Under the pieces are notes generated by a model. It had not been told where the DNA came from and ran no database searches. It saw only the letters and a list, made by a program, of their open reading frames with translations. From the NCBI GenBank assembly GCA_964020085.1, contig OZ026603.1:7193046-7257045 (forward strand): a DNA stretch of 64,000 nucleotides. The letters run 5' to 3'. The number at the start of each line of letters is the position of its first letter. Position 1 is the first letter of the stretch. This DNA comes from Micromussa lordhowensis. Lineage: Eukaryota; Cnidaria; Anthozoa; Scleractinia; Lobophylliidae. A program made the position numbers and the translations under genes. This document shows, in pieces, positions 46,577 through 59,358 of this stretch.

Positions 46577-49500
46577 GACATGATGGCATTGGCGCCTGGG
46601 TGTTTTTTCTGGCCTTCTTTTTGCAGTAGTTTTCCCTGGTCCCAACTTTGAAGAATTTCAGAAAACGCACGCTGGGGGTCCCCTTGGCAAATTTGACATA
46701 GCTCGGCTTCACGGGCACTTTAAGAGGCGCGGTTTGCAGCAAAATGTTCTGCTAGGTTGGAACTTGAAGGAAGTCGGAGTAAGAACATGATGGCATTGGC
46801 GCCAGGGTGTTTTTTCTGGCCTTCTTTTTGCAGTAGTTTCCCCTGGTCCCAACTTTGCAGAATTTCAGAAAACGCGCGCTGGGGGTCCCCTTGGCAAATT
46901 TGATATAGCTCGGCTTCACGGGCACTTTAAGAGGCGCGGTTTGCAGCAAAATGTTCTGCTACGTTGGCACTTCAAGGAAATTTTAGTTAAGACATGATGG
47001 CATTGGCACCAGGGTGTTTTTTCTGGCCTTCTTTTTTCAGTAGTTTCCTCTGATCCACCTTTGCAGAATTTCAGAAAACGCGCGCTGGGGGTCCCCTTGG
47101 CAAATTTGACATAGCTCGGCTTCACGGGCACTTTAAGAGGCGCGGTTTGCAGCAAAATGTTCTGCTAGGTTGGCACTTTAAGGAAATCCTAGTCAGGACA
47201 TGATGGCATTGGCGCTAGGGTGTTTTTTCTGGCCTTCTTTTTGCAGTCGTTTTCCCTGGTCCCAACTTTGCAGAATTTCAGAAAACGCGCGCTTGGGGTC
47301 CCCTTGGCAAATTTGACATAGCTCGGCTTCACGGGCACTTTAAGAGGCGCGGTTTGCAGCAAAATGTTCTGCTAGGTTGGCACTTCAAGAAAATTTTAGT
47401 TAGGACATGATGGCATTGGCGCCAGGGTTTTTTTTTTTTTGGCCTTCTTTTTGCAGTAGTTTCCCCTGGTCCCAACTTTGCAGAATTTTAGAAAACGCGC
47501 GCTGGGGGTCCCCTTGGAAAATTTGACATAGCTCGGCTTCACGGGCACTTTAAGAGGCGCGGTTTGCAGCAAAATGTTTTGCTAGGATGGCACTTCAAGG
47601 AAATTGTAGTTACGACATGATGACATTGGCGCCAGGGTGTTTTTTCTGGCTTTCTTTTTGCAGTAGTTTCCCCTGGTCCCAACTTTGCAGAATTTCAGAA
47701 AACGCGCGCTGGGGGTCCCCTTGGCAAATTTGACATAGCTCGGCTTTACGGGCACTTTAAGAGGCGCGGTTTGCAGCAAAATCTTCTGCTAGGTTGGCAC
47801 TTAAAGGAAATTTTAGTCAGGACATGATGGCATTGGCGCCAGGGTGTTTTTTCTGGCCTTCTTTTTGCAGTCGTTTCCCCTGGTCCCAACTTTGCAGAAT
47901 TTCAGAAAACGCGCGCTGGGGGTCTCCTTGGCAAATTTGACATAGCTCGGCTTCACGGGCACTTTAAGAGGCGCGGTTTGCAGCAAAATGTTCTGCTAGG
48001 ATGGCACTTTAAGGAAATTGTAGTTAGGACATGATGACATTGGCGCCAGGGTGTTTTTTCTGGCTTTCTTTTTGCAGTAGTTTCCCCTGGTCCCAACTTT
48101 GCAGAATTTCAGAAAACGCGCGCTGGGGGTCCCCTTGGCAAATTTGACATAGCTCGGCTTCACGAGCACTTTAAGAGGCGGGGTTTGTAGCAAAATGTTC
48201 TGCTAGGTTAGCACTTTAAGGAAATCCTAGTTAGGACATGATGGCATTGGCGCCAGGCTGTTTTTTCTGGCCTTCTTTTTGCAGTAGTTTCCCCTGGTCC
48301 CAACTTTGCAGAATTTCAGAAAACGCGCGCTGGGGGTCCCCTTGGCAAATTTGACATAGCTCGGCTTCACGGGCACTTTAAGAGGCGCGGTTTGCAGCAA
48401 AATGTTGTGCTAGGTTGGTACTTTAAGGAAATTTGAGTTAGGATATCATAGCATTGGCGTAAGAGTGTTTTTTCTGGCCTTCTTTTTGCAGTAGTTTCCT
48501 CTGGTCCCAACTTTGCAGAATTTCAGAAAATGCGCGCTGGGGGTCCCCTTGGCAAATTTGACATAGCTCGGCTTCACGGGCACTTTAAGAGGCGCGGTTT
48601 GCAGCAAAATGTTCTGCTAGGTTGGCACTTTAAGGAAATTTTAGTTAAAACATGATGGCATTGGCGCCAGGGTATTTTTTCTGCCCTTCTTTTTGCAGTA
48701 GTTTCCCCTGGTCCCAACTTTGCAGAATTTCAGAAAACGCGCGCTGGCGGTCCCCTTGGCAAATTTGACATAGCTCGGCTTCATGGGCACTTTAAGAGGC
48801 GCGGTTTGCAGCAAAATGTTCTGCTAGGTTGGCACTTTAAGGATATGTTAGTTAGGACATGATGGCATTGGCGCCAGGGTGTTTTTTCTGGCTGTCTTTT
48901 TGCAGTAGTTTTCTCTGGTTTCAACTTTGCAGAATTTCAGAAAACGCGCGCTGGGGGTCCCCTTGGCAAATTTGACATAGCTCGGCTTCATGGGCACTTT
49001 AAGAGGCGCGGTTTGCAGCAAAATGTTTTGCTAGGTTGGCACGTTAAGGATAGCTTAGTTAGGACATGATGGCATTGGCGCCAGGGTGTTTTTTCTGGCC
49101 TTCTTTTTGCAGTAGTTTTCTCTGGTCCTAACTTTGCAGAATTTCAGAAAACGCGCGCTGGGGGTCCCCTTGTAAAATTTGATATAGCTCGGCTTCACGG
49201 GCGATTTAAGAGGCGCGGTTTGCAGCAAAATGTTCTGCTAGGTTGGCACTTTAAGGAAATCGTAGTTAGGACATGATGGCATTGGCGCCAGTGTGTTTTT
49301 TCTGGCCTTCTTTTTGCAGTAGTTTCCCCTGCTCCTAACTTTGCAGAATTTCAGAAAACGCGCGCTGGGGGTCCCCTTGGCAAATTTGATATAGCTCGGC
49401 TTCACGGGCACTTTAAGAGGCGCGGTTTGCAGCAAAATGTTCTGCTAGGTTGGCACTTGAAGGAAATTTTAGTTAGGACATGATGGCATTGGCACCAGGG

Positions 49501-52500
49501 TGTTTTTTCTGGCCTTCTTTTTGCAGTAGTTTCCTCTGATCCAACTTTGCAGAATTTCAGAAAACGCGCGCTGGGGGTCCCCTTGGCAAATTTGACATAG
49601 CTCGGCTTCACGGGCACTTTAAGAGGCGCGGTTTGCAGCAAAATGTTCTGCTAGGTTGGCACTTCAAGGAAATCCTAGTTAGGACATGATGGCATTGGCG
49701 CCAGGGTGTTTTTTTTGGCCTTCTTTTTGCAGTAGTTTCCCCTGGTCCCAACTTTGCAGAATTTCAGAAAACGCGCGCTGGGGTCCCCTTGGAAAATTTG
49801 ACATAGCTCGGCTTCACGGGCACTTTAAGAAGCGCAGTTTGCAGCAAAATGTTCTACTAGGTTGGCACTTAAAGGAAATTGTAGTTAGGACATGATGGCA
49901 TTGGCGCCAGGGTGTTTTTTCTGGCCTTCTTTTTGCAGTAGTTTCCCCTGGTCCCAACTTTGCAGAATTTCAGAAAACGCGCGCTGGGGGTCCCCTTGGC
50001 AAATTTGACATAGCTCGGCTTCACGCGCACTTTAAGAGGCGCGGTTTGCAGCAAAATGTTCTGCTAGGTTGGCACTTGAAGGAAATTTTAGTTAGGACAT
50101 GATGGCATTGGCACCAGGGTGTTTTTTCTGGCCTTCTTTTTGCAGTAGTTTCCCCTGGTCCGAACTTCACAGAATTTCAGAAAACGCGCGCTGGGGGTCC
50201 CCTTGGCAAATTTGACATAGCTCGGCTTCACGGGCACTTTAAGAGGCGCAGTTTGCAGCAAAATGTTCTGCTAGGTTGGCACTTTAAGGAAACCGTAGTT
50301 AGGACATGATGGCATTGGCGCCAGGGTGTTTTTTTTCTGGTCTTCTTTTTGCAGTAGTTTCCCCTGATCCAACTTTGCAGAATTTCAGAAAACGCGCGCT
50401 GGGGGTCCCCTTGGCAAATTTAATATAGCTCGGCTTCACGAGCACTTTAAGAGGCGCGGTTTGCAGCAAAATGTTCTGCTAGGTTGGCACTTCAAGGAAA
50501 TCTTAGTTAGGACATGATGGCATTGGCGCCAGGGTGGTTTTTTGGCCTTCTTTTTGCAGTAGTTTCCCCTGATCCTAACTTTGCAGAATTTCAAAAAACG
50601 TGCGCTGGGGGTCCCCTTGGCAAATTTGACATAGCTCGGCTTCACGTGCACTTTAAGAGGCGCGGTTTGCAGCAAAATGTTCTGCTAGGTTAGCACTTTA
50701 AGGAAATTGTAGTTAGGACATGATGGCATTGGCGCCAGGGTGTTTTTTCTGGCCTTCTTTTTGCAGTAGTTTCCCCTGGTCCCAACTTTGCAGAATTTCA
50801 GAAAACGCGCACTGGGGGTCCCCTTGGCAAATTTGACATAGCTCAGCTTTACGGGCACTTTAAGAGGCGCGGTTTGCAGCAAAATGTTCTGCTAGGTTGG
50901 CACTGCAAGGAAATCTTAGTTAGGACATAATGGCATTGGCGCCAGGGTGGTTTTTCTGGCCTTCTTTTTGCAGTAGTTTCCCCTGGTCCCAACTTTGCAG
51001 AATTTCAAAAAACGTGCGCTGGGGGTCCCCTTGGCAAATTTGACATAGCTCGGCTTCACGGGCACTTTAAGAGGCGCAGTTTGCAGCAAAATGTTTTGCT
51101 AGGTTAGCACTTTAAGGAAATTGTAGTTAGGACATGATGGCATTGGCGCCAGGGTGTTTTTTCTGGCCTTCTTTTTGCAGTAGTTTCCCCTGGTCCCAAC
51201 TTTGCAGAATTTCAGAAAACGCGCGCTGGGGGTCCCCTTGGCAAATTTGACATAGCTCGGCTTTACGGGCACTTTAAGAGGCGCGGTTTGCAGCAAAATC
51301 TTCTGCTAGGTTGGCACTTAAAGGAAATTTTAGTCAGGACATGATGGCATTGGCGCCAGGGTGTTTTTTCTGGCCTTATTTTTGCAGTCGTTTCCCCTGG
51401 TCCCAACTTTGCAGAATTTCAGAAAACGCGCGCTGGGGGTCCCCTTGGCAAATTTGACATAGCTCGGCTTCACGGGCACTTTAAGAGGCGCGGTTTGCAG
51501 CAAAATGTTCTGCTAGGATGGCACTTTAAGGAAATTGTAGTTAGGACATGATGACATTGGCGCCAGGGTGTTTTTTCTGGCTTTCTTTTTGCAGTAGTTT
51601 CCCCTGGTCCCAACTTTGCAGAATTTCAGAAAACGCGCGCTGGGGGTCCCCTTGGCAAATTTGACATAGCTCGGCTTCACGAGCACTTTAAGAGGCGGGG
51701 TTTGTAGCAAAATGTTCTGCTAGGTTAGCACTTTAAGGAAATCCTAGTTAGGACATGATGGCATTGGCGCCAGGCTGTTTTTTCTGGCCTTCTTTTTGCA
51801 GTAGTTTCCCCTGGTCCCAACTTTGCAGAATTTCAGAAAACGCGCGCTGGGGGTCCCCTTGGCAAATTTGACATAGCTCGGCTTCACGGGCACTTTAAGA
51901 GGCGCGGTTTGCAGCAAAATGTTGTGCTAGGTTGGTACTTTAAGGACATTTGAGTTAGGATATCATAGCATTGGCGTAAGAGTGTTTTTTCTGGCCTTCT
52001 TTTTGCAGTAGTTTCCTCTGGTCCCAACTTTGCAGAATTTCAGAAAATGCGCGCTGGGGGTCCCCTTGGCAAATTTGACATAGCTCGGCTTCACGGGCAC
52101 TTTAAGAGGCGCGGTTTGCAGCAAAATGTTCTGCTAGGTTGGCACTTTAAGGAAATTTTAGTTAAAACATGATGGCATTGGCGCCAGGGTATTTTTTCTG
52201 CCCTTCTTTTTGCAGTAGTTTCCCCTGGTCCCAACTTTGCAGAATTTCAGAAAACGCGCGCTGGGGGTCCCCTTGGCAAATTTGACATAGCTCGGCTTCA
52301 TGGGCACTTTAAGAGGCGCGGTTTGCAGCAAAATGTTTTGCTAGGTTGGCACTTTAAGGATATGTTAGTTAGGACATGATGGCATTGGCGCCAGGGTGTT
52401 TTTTCTGGCTGTCTTTTTGCAGTAGTTTTCTCTGGTTTCAACTTTGCAGAATTTCAGAAAACGCGCGCTGGGGGTCCCCTTGGCAAATTTGACATAGCTC

Positions 52501-55500
52501 GGCTTCATGGGCACTTTAAGAGGCGCGGTTTGCAGCAAAATGTTTTGCTAGGTTGGCACGTTAAGGATATCTTAGTTAGGACATGATGGCATTGGCGCCA
52601 GGGTGTTTTTTCTGGCCTTCTTTTTGCAGTAGTTTTCTCTGGTCCTAACTTTGCAGAATTTCAGAAAACGCGCGCTGGGGGTCCCCTTGTAAAATTTGAT
52701 ATAGCTCGGCTTCACGGGCGATTTAAGAGGCGCGGTTTGCAGCAAAATGTTCTGCTAGGTTGGCACTTTAAGGAAATCGTAGTTAGGACATGATGGCATT
52801 GGCGCCAGTGTGTTTTTTCTGGCCTTCTTTTTGCAGTAGTTTCCCCTGCTCCTAACTTTGCAGAATTTCAGAAAACGCGCGCTGGGGGTCCCCTTGGCAA
52901 ATTTGATATAGCTCGGCTTCACGGGCACTTTAAGAGGCGCGGTTTGCAGCAAAATGTTTTGCTAGGTTGGCACTTTAAGGAAATCTTAGTTAGGACATGA
53001 TGGCATTGGCGCCGGGGTGTTTTTTCTGGCCTTGTTTTTGCAGTAGTTTTCCCTGGTCCCAACTTTGCAGAATTTCAGAAAACGCGCGCTGGGGGTCCCC
53101 TTGGCAAATTTGACATACCTCGGCTTACGGGCACTTTAAGAGGCGCGGTTTGCAGCAAAATGTTTTGCTAGGTTGGCACTTTAAGGAAATTCTAGTTAAA
53201 ACATGATGGCATTGGTGCCAGGGTATTTTTTCGGCCCTTCTTTTTGCAGTAGTTTCCCCTGGTCCCAACTTTGCAGAATTTCAGAAAACGCGCGCTGGGG
53301 GTCCCCTTGGCAAATTTGACATAGCTCGGCTTCACGGGCACTTTAAGAGGCGTGGTTTGCAGCAAAATGTTTTGCTAGGTTGGCACTTCAAGGAAATCTT
53401 AGTTAGGACATGATGGCATTGGTGCCAGGGTATTTTTTCTGCCCTTCTTTTTGCAGTAGTTTCCCCTGGTCCCAACTTTGCAGAATTTCAGAAAACGCGC
53501 GCTGGGGGTCCCCTTGGCAAATTTGACATAGCTCGGCTTCACGGGCACTTTAAGAGGCGCTGTTTGCAGCAAAATGCTTTGCTTGGTTTGCACTTTAAGG
53601 AAATCCTAGTTAGGACATGATGGCATTGGCGACAGGGTGTTTTTTCTGGCCTTCTTTTTGCAGTAGTTTCCCCTGGTACGAACTTTGCAGAATTTCAGAA
53701 AACGCGCGCTGGGGGTCCCCTTGGCAAATTTGATATAGCTCGGCTTCACGGGCTTTTTAAGAGGCGCGGTTTGCAGCAAAATGTTCTGCTAGGTTAGCAC
53801 TTTAAGGAAATTTTAGTTAAAACATGATGGCATTGGCGCCAGGGTATTTTTTCTGCCCTTCTTTTTGCAGTAGTTTCCCCTGGTCCCAACTTTGCAGAAT
53901 TTCAGAAAACGCGCGCTGGGGGTCCCCTTGGCAAATTTGACATAGCTCGGCTTCATGGGCACTTTAAGAGGCGCGGTTTGCAGCAAAATGTTCTGCTAGG
54001 TTGGCACTTTAAGGATATGTTAGTTAGGACATGATGGCATTGGCGCCAGGGTGTTTTTTCTGGCTGTCTTTTTGCAGTAGTTTTCTCTGGTTTCAACTTT
54101 GCAGAATTTCAGAAAACGCGCGCTGGGGGTCCCCTTGGCAAATTTGACATAGCTCGGCTTCATGGGCACTTTAAGAGGCGCGGTTTGCAGCAAAATGTTT
54201 TGCTAGGTTGGCACGTTAAGGATATCTTAGTTAGGACATGATGGCATTGGCGCCAGGGATTTTTTTCTGGCCTTCTTTTTGCAGTAGTTTTCTCTGGTCC
54301 TAACTTTGCAGAATTTCAGAAAACGCGCGCTGGGGGTCCCCTTGTAAAATTTGATATAGCTCGGCTTCACGGGCACTTTAAGAGGCGCGGTTTGCAGCAA
54401 AATGTTTTGCTAGGTTGGCACTTTAAGAAAATCGTAGTTAGGACATGATGACATTGGCGCCAGTGTGTTTTTTCTGGCCTTCTTTTTGCAGTAGTTTCCC
54501 CTGCTCCTAACTTTGCAGAATTTCAGAAAACGCGCGCTGGGGGTCCCCTTGGCAAATTTGATATAGCTCGGCTTCACGGGCACTTTAAGAGGCGCGGTTT
54601 GCAGCAAAATGTTTTGCTAGGTTGGCACTTCAAGGAAATCCTAGTTAGGACATGATGGCATTGGCGCCGGGGTGTTTTTTCCGGCCTTGTTTTTGCAGTA
54701 GTTTTCCCTGGTCCCAACTTTGCAGAATTTCAGAAAACGCGCGCTGGGGGTCCCCTTGGCAAATTTGACATACCTCGGCTTACGGGCACTTTAAGAGGCG
54801 CGGTTTGCAGCAAAATGTTCTGCTAGGTTGGCACTTTAAGGAAATTCTAGTTAAAACATGATGGCATTGGTGCCAGGGTATTTTTTCTGCCCTTCTTTTT
54901 GCAGTAGTTTCCCCTGGTCCCAACTTTGCAGAATTTCAGAAAACGCGCGCTGGGGGTCCCCTTGGCAAATTTGACATAGCTCGGCTTCATGGGCACTTTA
55001 AGAGGCGCGGTTTGCAGCAAAATGTTCTGCTAGGTTGGCACTTTAAGGATATCTTAGTTAGGACATGATGGCATTGGCGCCAGGGTGTTTTTTTCTGGCC
55101 TTCTTTTTGCAGTAGTTTTCTCTGGTCCCAACTTTGCAGAATTTCAGAAAACGCGCGCTGGGGGTCCCCTTGGCAAATTTGACGTAGCTCGGCTTCACGG
55201 GCACTTTAAGAGGCGCGGTTTGCAGCAAAATGTTCTGCTAGGTTGGCACGTTAAGGATATTTTAGTTAGGACATGATGGCATTGGCGCCAGGGTGATTTT
55301 TCTGGCCTACTTTTTGCAGTAGTTTCCCCTGGTCCTAACTTTGCAGAATTTCAGAAAACGCGCGCTGGGGGTCCCCTTGGCAAATTTGACATACCTCGGC
55401 TTACGGGCACTTTAAGAGGCGCGGTTTGCAGCAAAATGTTCTGCTAGGTTGGCACTTTAAGGAAATTTTAGTTAAAACATGATGGCATTGGTGCCAGGGT

Positions 55501-55890
55501 ATTTTTTCTGCCCTTCTTTTTGCAGTAGTTTCCCCTGGTCCCAACTTTGCAGAATTTCAGAAAACGCGCGCTGGGGGTCCCCTTGGCAAATTTGACATAG
55601 CTCGGCTTCATGGGCACTTTAAGAGGCGTGGTTTGCAGCAAAATGTTCTGCTAGGTTGGCACTTTAAGGATATCTTAGTTAGGACATGATGGCATTGGCG
55701 CCAGGGTGTTTTTTCTGGCCTTCTTTTTGCAGTAGTTTTCTCTGGTCCCAACTTTGCAGAATTTCAGAAAACGCGCGCTGGGGGTCCCCTTGGCAAATTT
55801 GACATAGCTCGGCTTCACGGGCACTTTAAGAGGCGCGGTTTGCAGCAAAATGTTCTGCTAGGTTGGCACGTTAAGGATATCTTAGTTAGG
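46577..55890. repeat. Satellite block with a 3517-bp-offset duplication and an 8-mer (1655-bp) higher-order repeat
   Basis: About 47690-49437 is copied at about 51207-52954 (offset 3517, 17 units less 2 bases). Shared variants include GCACTTAAAGG, GTATCTTCTG-type boundaries, GGCGTAAGAGTG, TGGCTGTCTTTTTGC (48891/52408) and CCCTTGTAAAATTTGA. The final part recurs once more at +1655 (TGGCTGTCTTTTTGC at 54063). The module with GGCGCCGGGG and CATACCTCGGCTTACGGGC at about 53010 recurs at about 54667. A 13-base T tract lies at 47428-47440. Confidence 0.85.
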
Positions 55891-58372
55891 ACATGATGGC
55901 ATTGGCGCCAGGGTGTTTTTTCTGGCCTACTTTTTGCAGTAGTTTCCCCTGGTCCTAACTTTGCAGAATTTCAGAAAACGCGCGCTGGGGGTCCCCTTGG
56001 CAAATTTGATATAGCTCGGCTTCACGGGCACTTTAAGAGGCGCGGTTTGCAGCAAAATGTTCTTCTAGGTTGGCACTTGAAGGGAATTGTAGTTAAGACT
56101 TGATGGCATTGGCGCCAGGGTGTTTTTTTCTGGCCTTCTTTTTGCAGTAGTTTCCCCTGGTCCCAACTTTGCAGAATTTCAGAAAACGCGCGCTGGGGGT
56201 CCCCTTGGCAAATTTGACATAGCTCGGCTTCACGGGCACTTTAAGAGGCGCGGTTTGCAATAAAATGTTCTGCTAGGTTGGCACTTTAAGGAAATCGTAG
56301 TTAAGACATGATGGCATTGGCGCCGGGGTGTTTTTTCTGGCCTTCTTTTTGCAGTAGTTTCCCCTGGTCCCAACTTTGCAGAATTTCAGAAAACGCGCGC
56401 TGGGGGTCCCCTTGGCAAATTTGACATAGCTCGGCTTCACGGGCACTTTAAGAGGCGCTGTTTGCAGCAAAATGCTTTGCTTGGTTTGCACTTTAAGGAA
56501 ATCCTAGTTAAGACATGATGGCATTGGCGACAGGGTGTTTTTTCTGGCCTTCTTTTTTCAGTAGTTTCCCCTGGTACGAACTTTGCAGAATTTCAGAAAA
56601 CGCGCGCTGGGGGTCCCCTTGGCAAATTTGATATAGCTCGGCTTCACGGGCACTTTAAGAGGCGCGGTTTGCAGCAAAATGTTCTGCTAGGTTGGCGCTT
56701 TAAGGAAATTTAAGTTACGACATGATGGGATTGGCGCCAAAGTGTTTTTTTTGGCCTTCTTTTTGCAGCAGTTTCCCCTGGTCCCAACTTTGCAGAATTT
56801 CAGAAAACGCGCGCTGGGGGTCCCCTTGGCAAATTTGACATAGCTCGGCTTCACGGGCACTTTAAGAGGCGTGGTTTGCAGCAAAATGTTCTGCTAGGTT
56901 AAAACTTTAAGGAAATTTTAGTAACGACATGATGGCATTGGCGCCAGGGTGTTTTTTTTGGCCTTCTTTTTGCATTAGTTTCCCCAGGTCCCAACTTTGC
57001 AGAATTTCAGAAAACGCGCGCTCTGGGTCCCCTTGGCAAATTTGACATAGCTCGGCTTCACGGGAACTTTGAGAGGCGCGGTTTGCAGCAAAATGTTCTG
57101 CTAGGTTGGCACTTTAAGGAAATGTTAGTTAGGACATGATGGCATTGGCGCCAGGGTGTTTTTTCTTGCCTTCCTTTTGCAGTAGTTTCCCCTGGTCCCA
57201 ACTTTTCAGAATTTCAGAAAACACGCGCTGGGGGTCCCCTTGGCAAATTTGACATAGCTCGGCTTCACGGGCACTTTAAGAGGCGCGGTTTGCAGCAAAA
57301 TGTTCTGCTAGGTTGTCACTTTAAGGAAATCGTAGTTAGGACATGATAGCATTGGCGCCAGGGTGTCTTTTCTGGCCTTCTTTTTGCAGTAGTTTCCCCT
57401 GGTCCCAACTTTGCAGAATTTTAGAAAACGCGCGCTGGGGGTCCCCTTGGAAAATTTGACATAGCTCGGCTTCACGGGCACTTTAAGAGGCGCAGTTTGC
57501 AGCAAAATGTTCTGCTAGGTTAGCACTTCAAGGAAATTCTAGTTAGGACATGATGGCATTGGTGCCAGGGTGTTTTTTCTGGCCTTCTTTTTGCAGTAGT
57601 TTCCCCTGGTCCCAACTTTGCAGAATTTCAGAAAACCCGCGCTGGGGTCCGCTTGGCAAATTTGACATAGGTCGGCTTCACGGGCACTTTAAGAGGCGCG
57701 GTTTGCAGCAAAATGTTTTGCTAGGTCGGCACTTTAAGGAAATCTTAGTTAGGACATGATGCCATTGGCGCCAGGGTGTTTTTACTGGCCTTCTTTTTGC
57801 AGTAGTTTCCCTTGGTCCCAACTTTGCAGAATTTCAGAAAACGCGCGCTGGGGGTTTCCTTGGCAAATTTGACATTGCTCGGCTTCACAGGCACTTTAAG
57901 AGGCGCGGTTTGCAGCAAAATTTTCTGCTAGGTTGGCACTTCAAGGAACTTCTTGTTAGGACATGATGGCATTGGCGCCAGGGTGTTTTTTCTGGCCTTC
58001 TTTCTGCAGTAGTTTCCCCTGGTCCCAACTTTGCAGAATTTCAGAAAACGCGCGCTGGGGGTCCCCTTGGCAAATTTGAAATAGCTCGGCTTCACGGGCA
58101 CTTTAAGAGGCGCGGTTTGCAGCAAAATGTTCTGCTAGGTTGGCACTTTAAGGAAATTGTAGTTGGGACATGATGGCATTGGCGCCAGGGTGTTTTTTCT
58201 GGCCTTGTTTTTGCAGTAGTTTCCCCTGGTCCCAACTTTGCAGAATTTCAGAAAACGCGCGCTGGGGGTCCCTTGGCAAATTTGACATAGCTCGGCTTCA
58301 CGGGCACTTTAAGAGGCGCGGTTTGCAGCAAAATGTTTTGCTAGGTTGGCACTTCAAGGAAATCCTCGTAAG

Positions 58373-58660
58373 AACATGATGGCATTGGCGCCAGGTTGTT
58401 TTTTCTGGCCTTCTTTTTGCAGTAGTTTCCCCTGGTCCCAACTTTGCAGAATTTCAGAAAACGCGCGCTGGGGGTCCCCTTGGCAAATTTGACATAGCTC
58501 GGCTTCATGGGCACTTTAAAAGGCGCGTAGAATTTTAGAAAACGCGCGCTGGGGGTCCCCTTGGCAAATTTGACATAGCTCGGCTTCACGGGCACTTTAA
58601 GAGGCGCGGTTTGCAGCAAAATGTTTTGCTAGGTTGGCACTTGAAGGAAATCGTAGTTAG
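58373..58660. repeat. 288-bp satellite unit with an 81-bp internal partial duplication
   Basis: Anchors at 58373 and 58661 are 288 bases apart instead of 207. After AAAAGGCGCG near 58528 the sequence jumps back to TAGAATTTTAGAAAACGCGCG and re-reads unit positions about 77-157. The extra 81 bases are a multiple of three, so the - strand open frame (58341-58619) survives. The repeated part has its own variants (TTTTAG), so it was probably copied from another unit. Confidence 0.9.
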
Positions 58661-59281
58661 GACATGATGGCATTGGCGCCAGGGTGTTTGTTTTGGCCTT
58701 CGTTTTGCAGTAGTTTCCCCTGGTCCCAACTTTGCAGAATTTCAGAAAACGCGCGCTGGGGGTCCCCTTAGCAAATTTGACATAGCTCGGCTTCACGGGC
58801 ACTTTAAGAGGCGCGGTTTGCAGCAAAATGTTTTGCTAGGTCGGCACTTTAAGGAAATCTTAGTTAGGACATGATGCCATTGGCGGCAGGGTGTTTTTAC
58901 TGGGCTTCTTTTTGCAGTAGTTTCCCCTGGTCCCAACTTTGCAGAATTTCAGAAAACGCGCGCTGGGGGTCCCCATGGCAAATTTGTAATAGCTCGGCTT
59001 CACGGGCACTTTAAGAGGCGCGGTTTGCAGCAAAATGTTTTGCTAGGTTGGCACTTCAAGGAAATCCTAGTTAGGACATGATGGCATTGGCGCCAGGGTG
59101 TTTTTTCTGGCCTTCTTTTTGCAGTAGTTTCCCCTGGTCCCAACTTTGCAGAATTTCAGAAAACGCACGCCGGGGGTCCCCTTAGCAAATTTGACATAGC
59201 TCGGCTTCACGGGCACTTTAAGAGGCGCGGTTTGCAGCAAAATGTTTTGCTAGGTCGGCACTTTAAGGAAATGCTAGTTAG

Positions 59282-59358
59282 GACATGATGGCATTGGCGC
59301 CAGGGTGTTTTTTCTGGCCTTCTTTTTGCAGTAGTTTCCCCTGGTCCCAACTAGTTAG
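59282..59358. repeat. 77-bp truncated satellite unit (130-bp internal deletion)
   Basis: Anchors at 59282 and 59359 are only 77 bases apart. The sequence runs normally to GGTCCCAACT and then joins directly to AGTTAGGACATGATGG. The junction bases CT are shared by both sides (AACT|TTGC and CCTA|GTTAG regions), which suggests a microhomology-mediated deletion. The flanking segment about 59080-59330 is repeated at about 59780-60030, with the rare ACGCACGCCGGGG variant. Confidence 0.9.
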
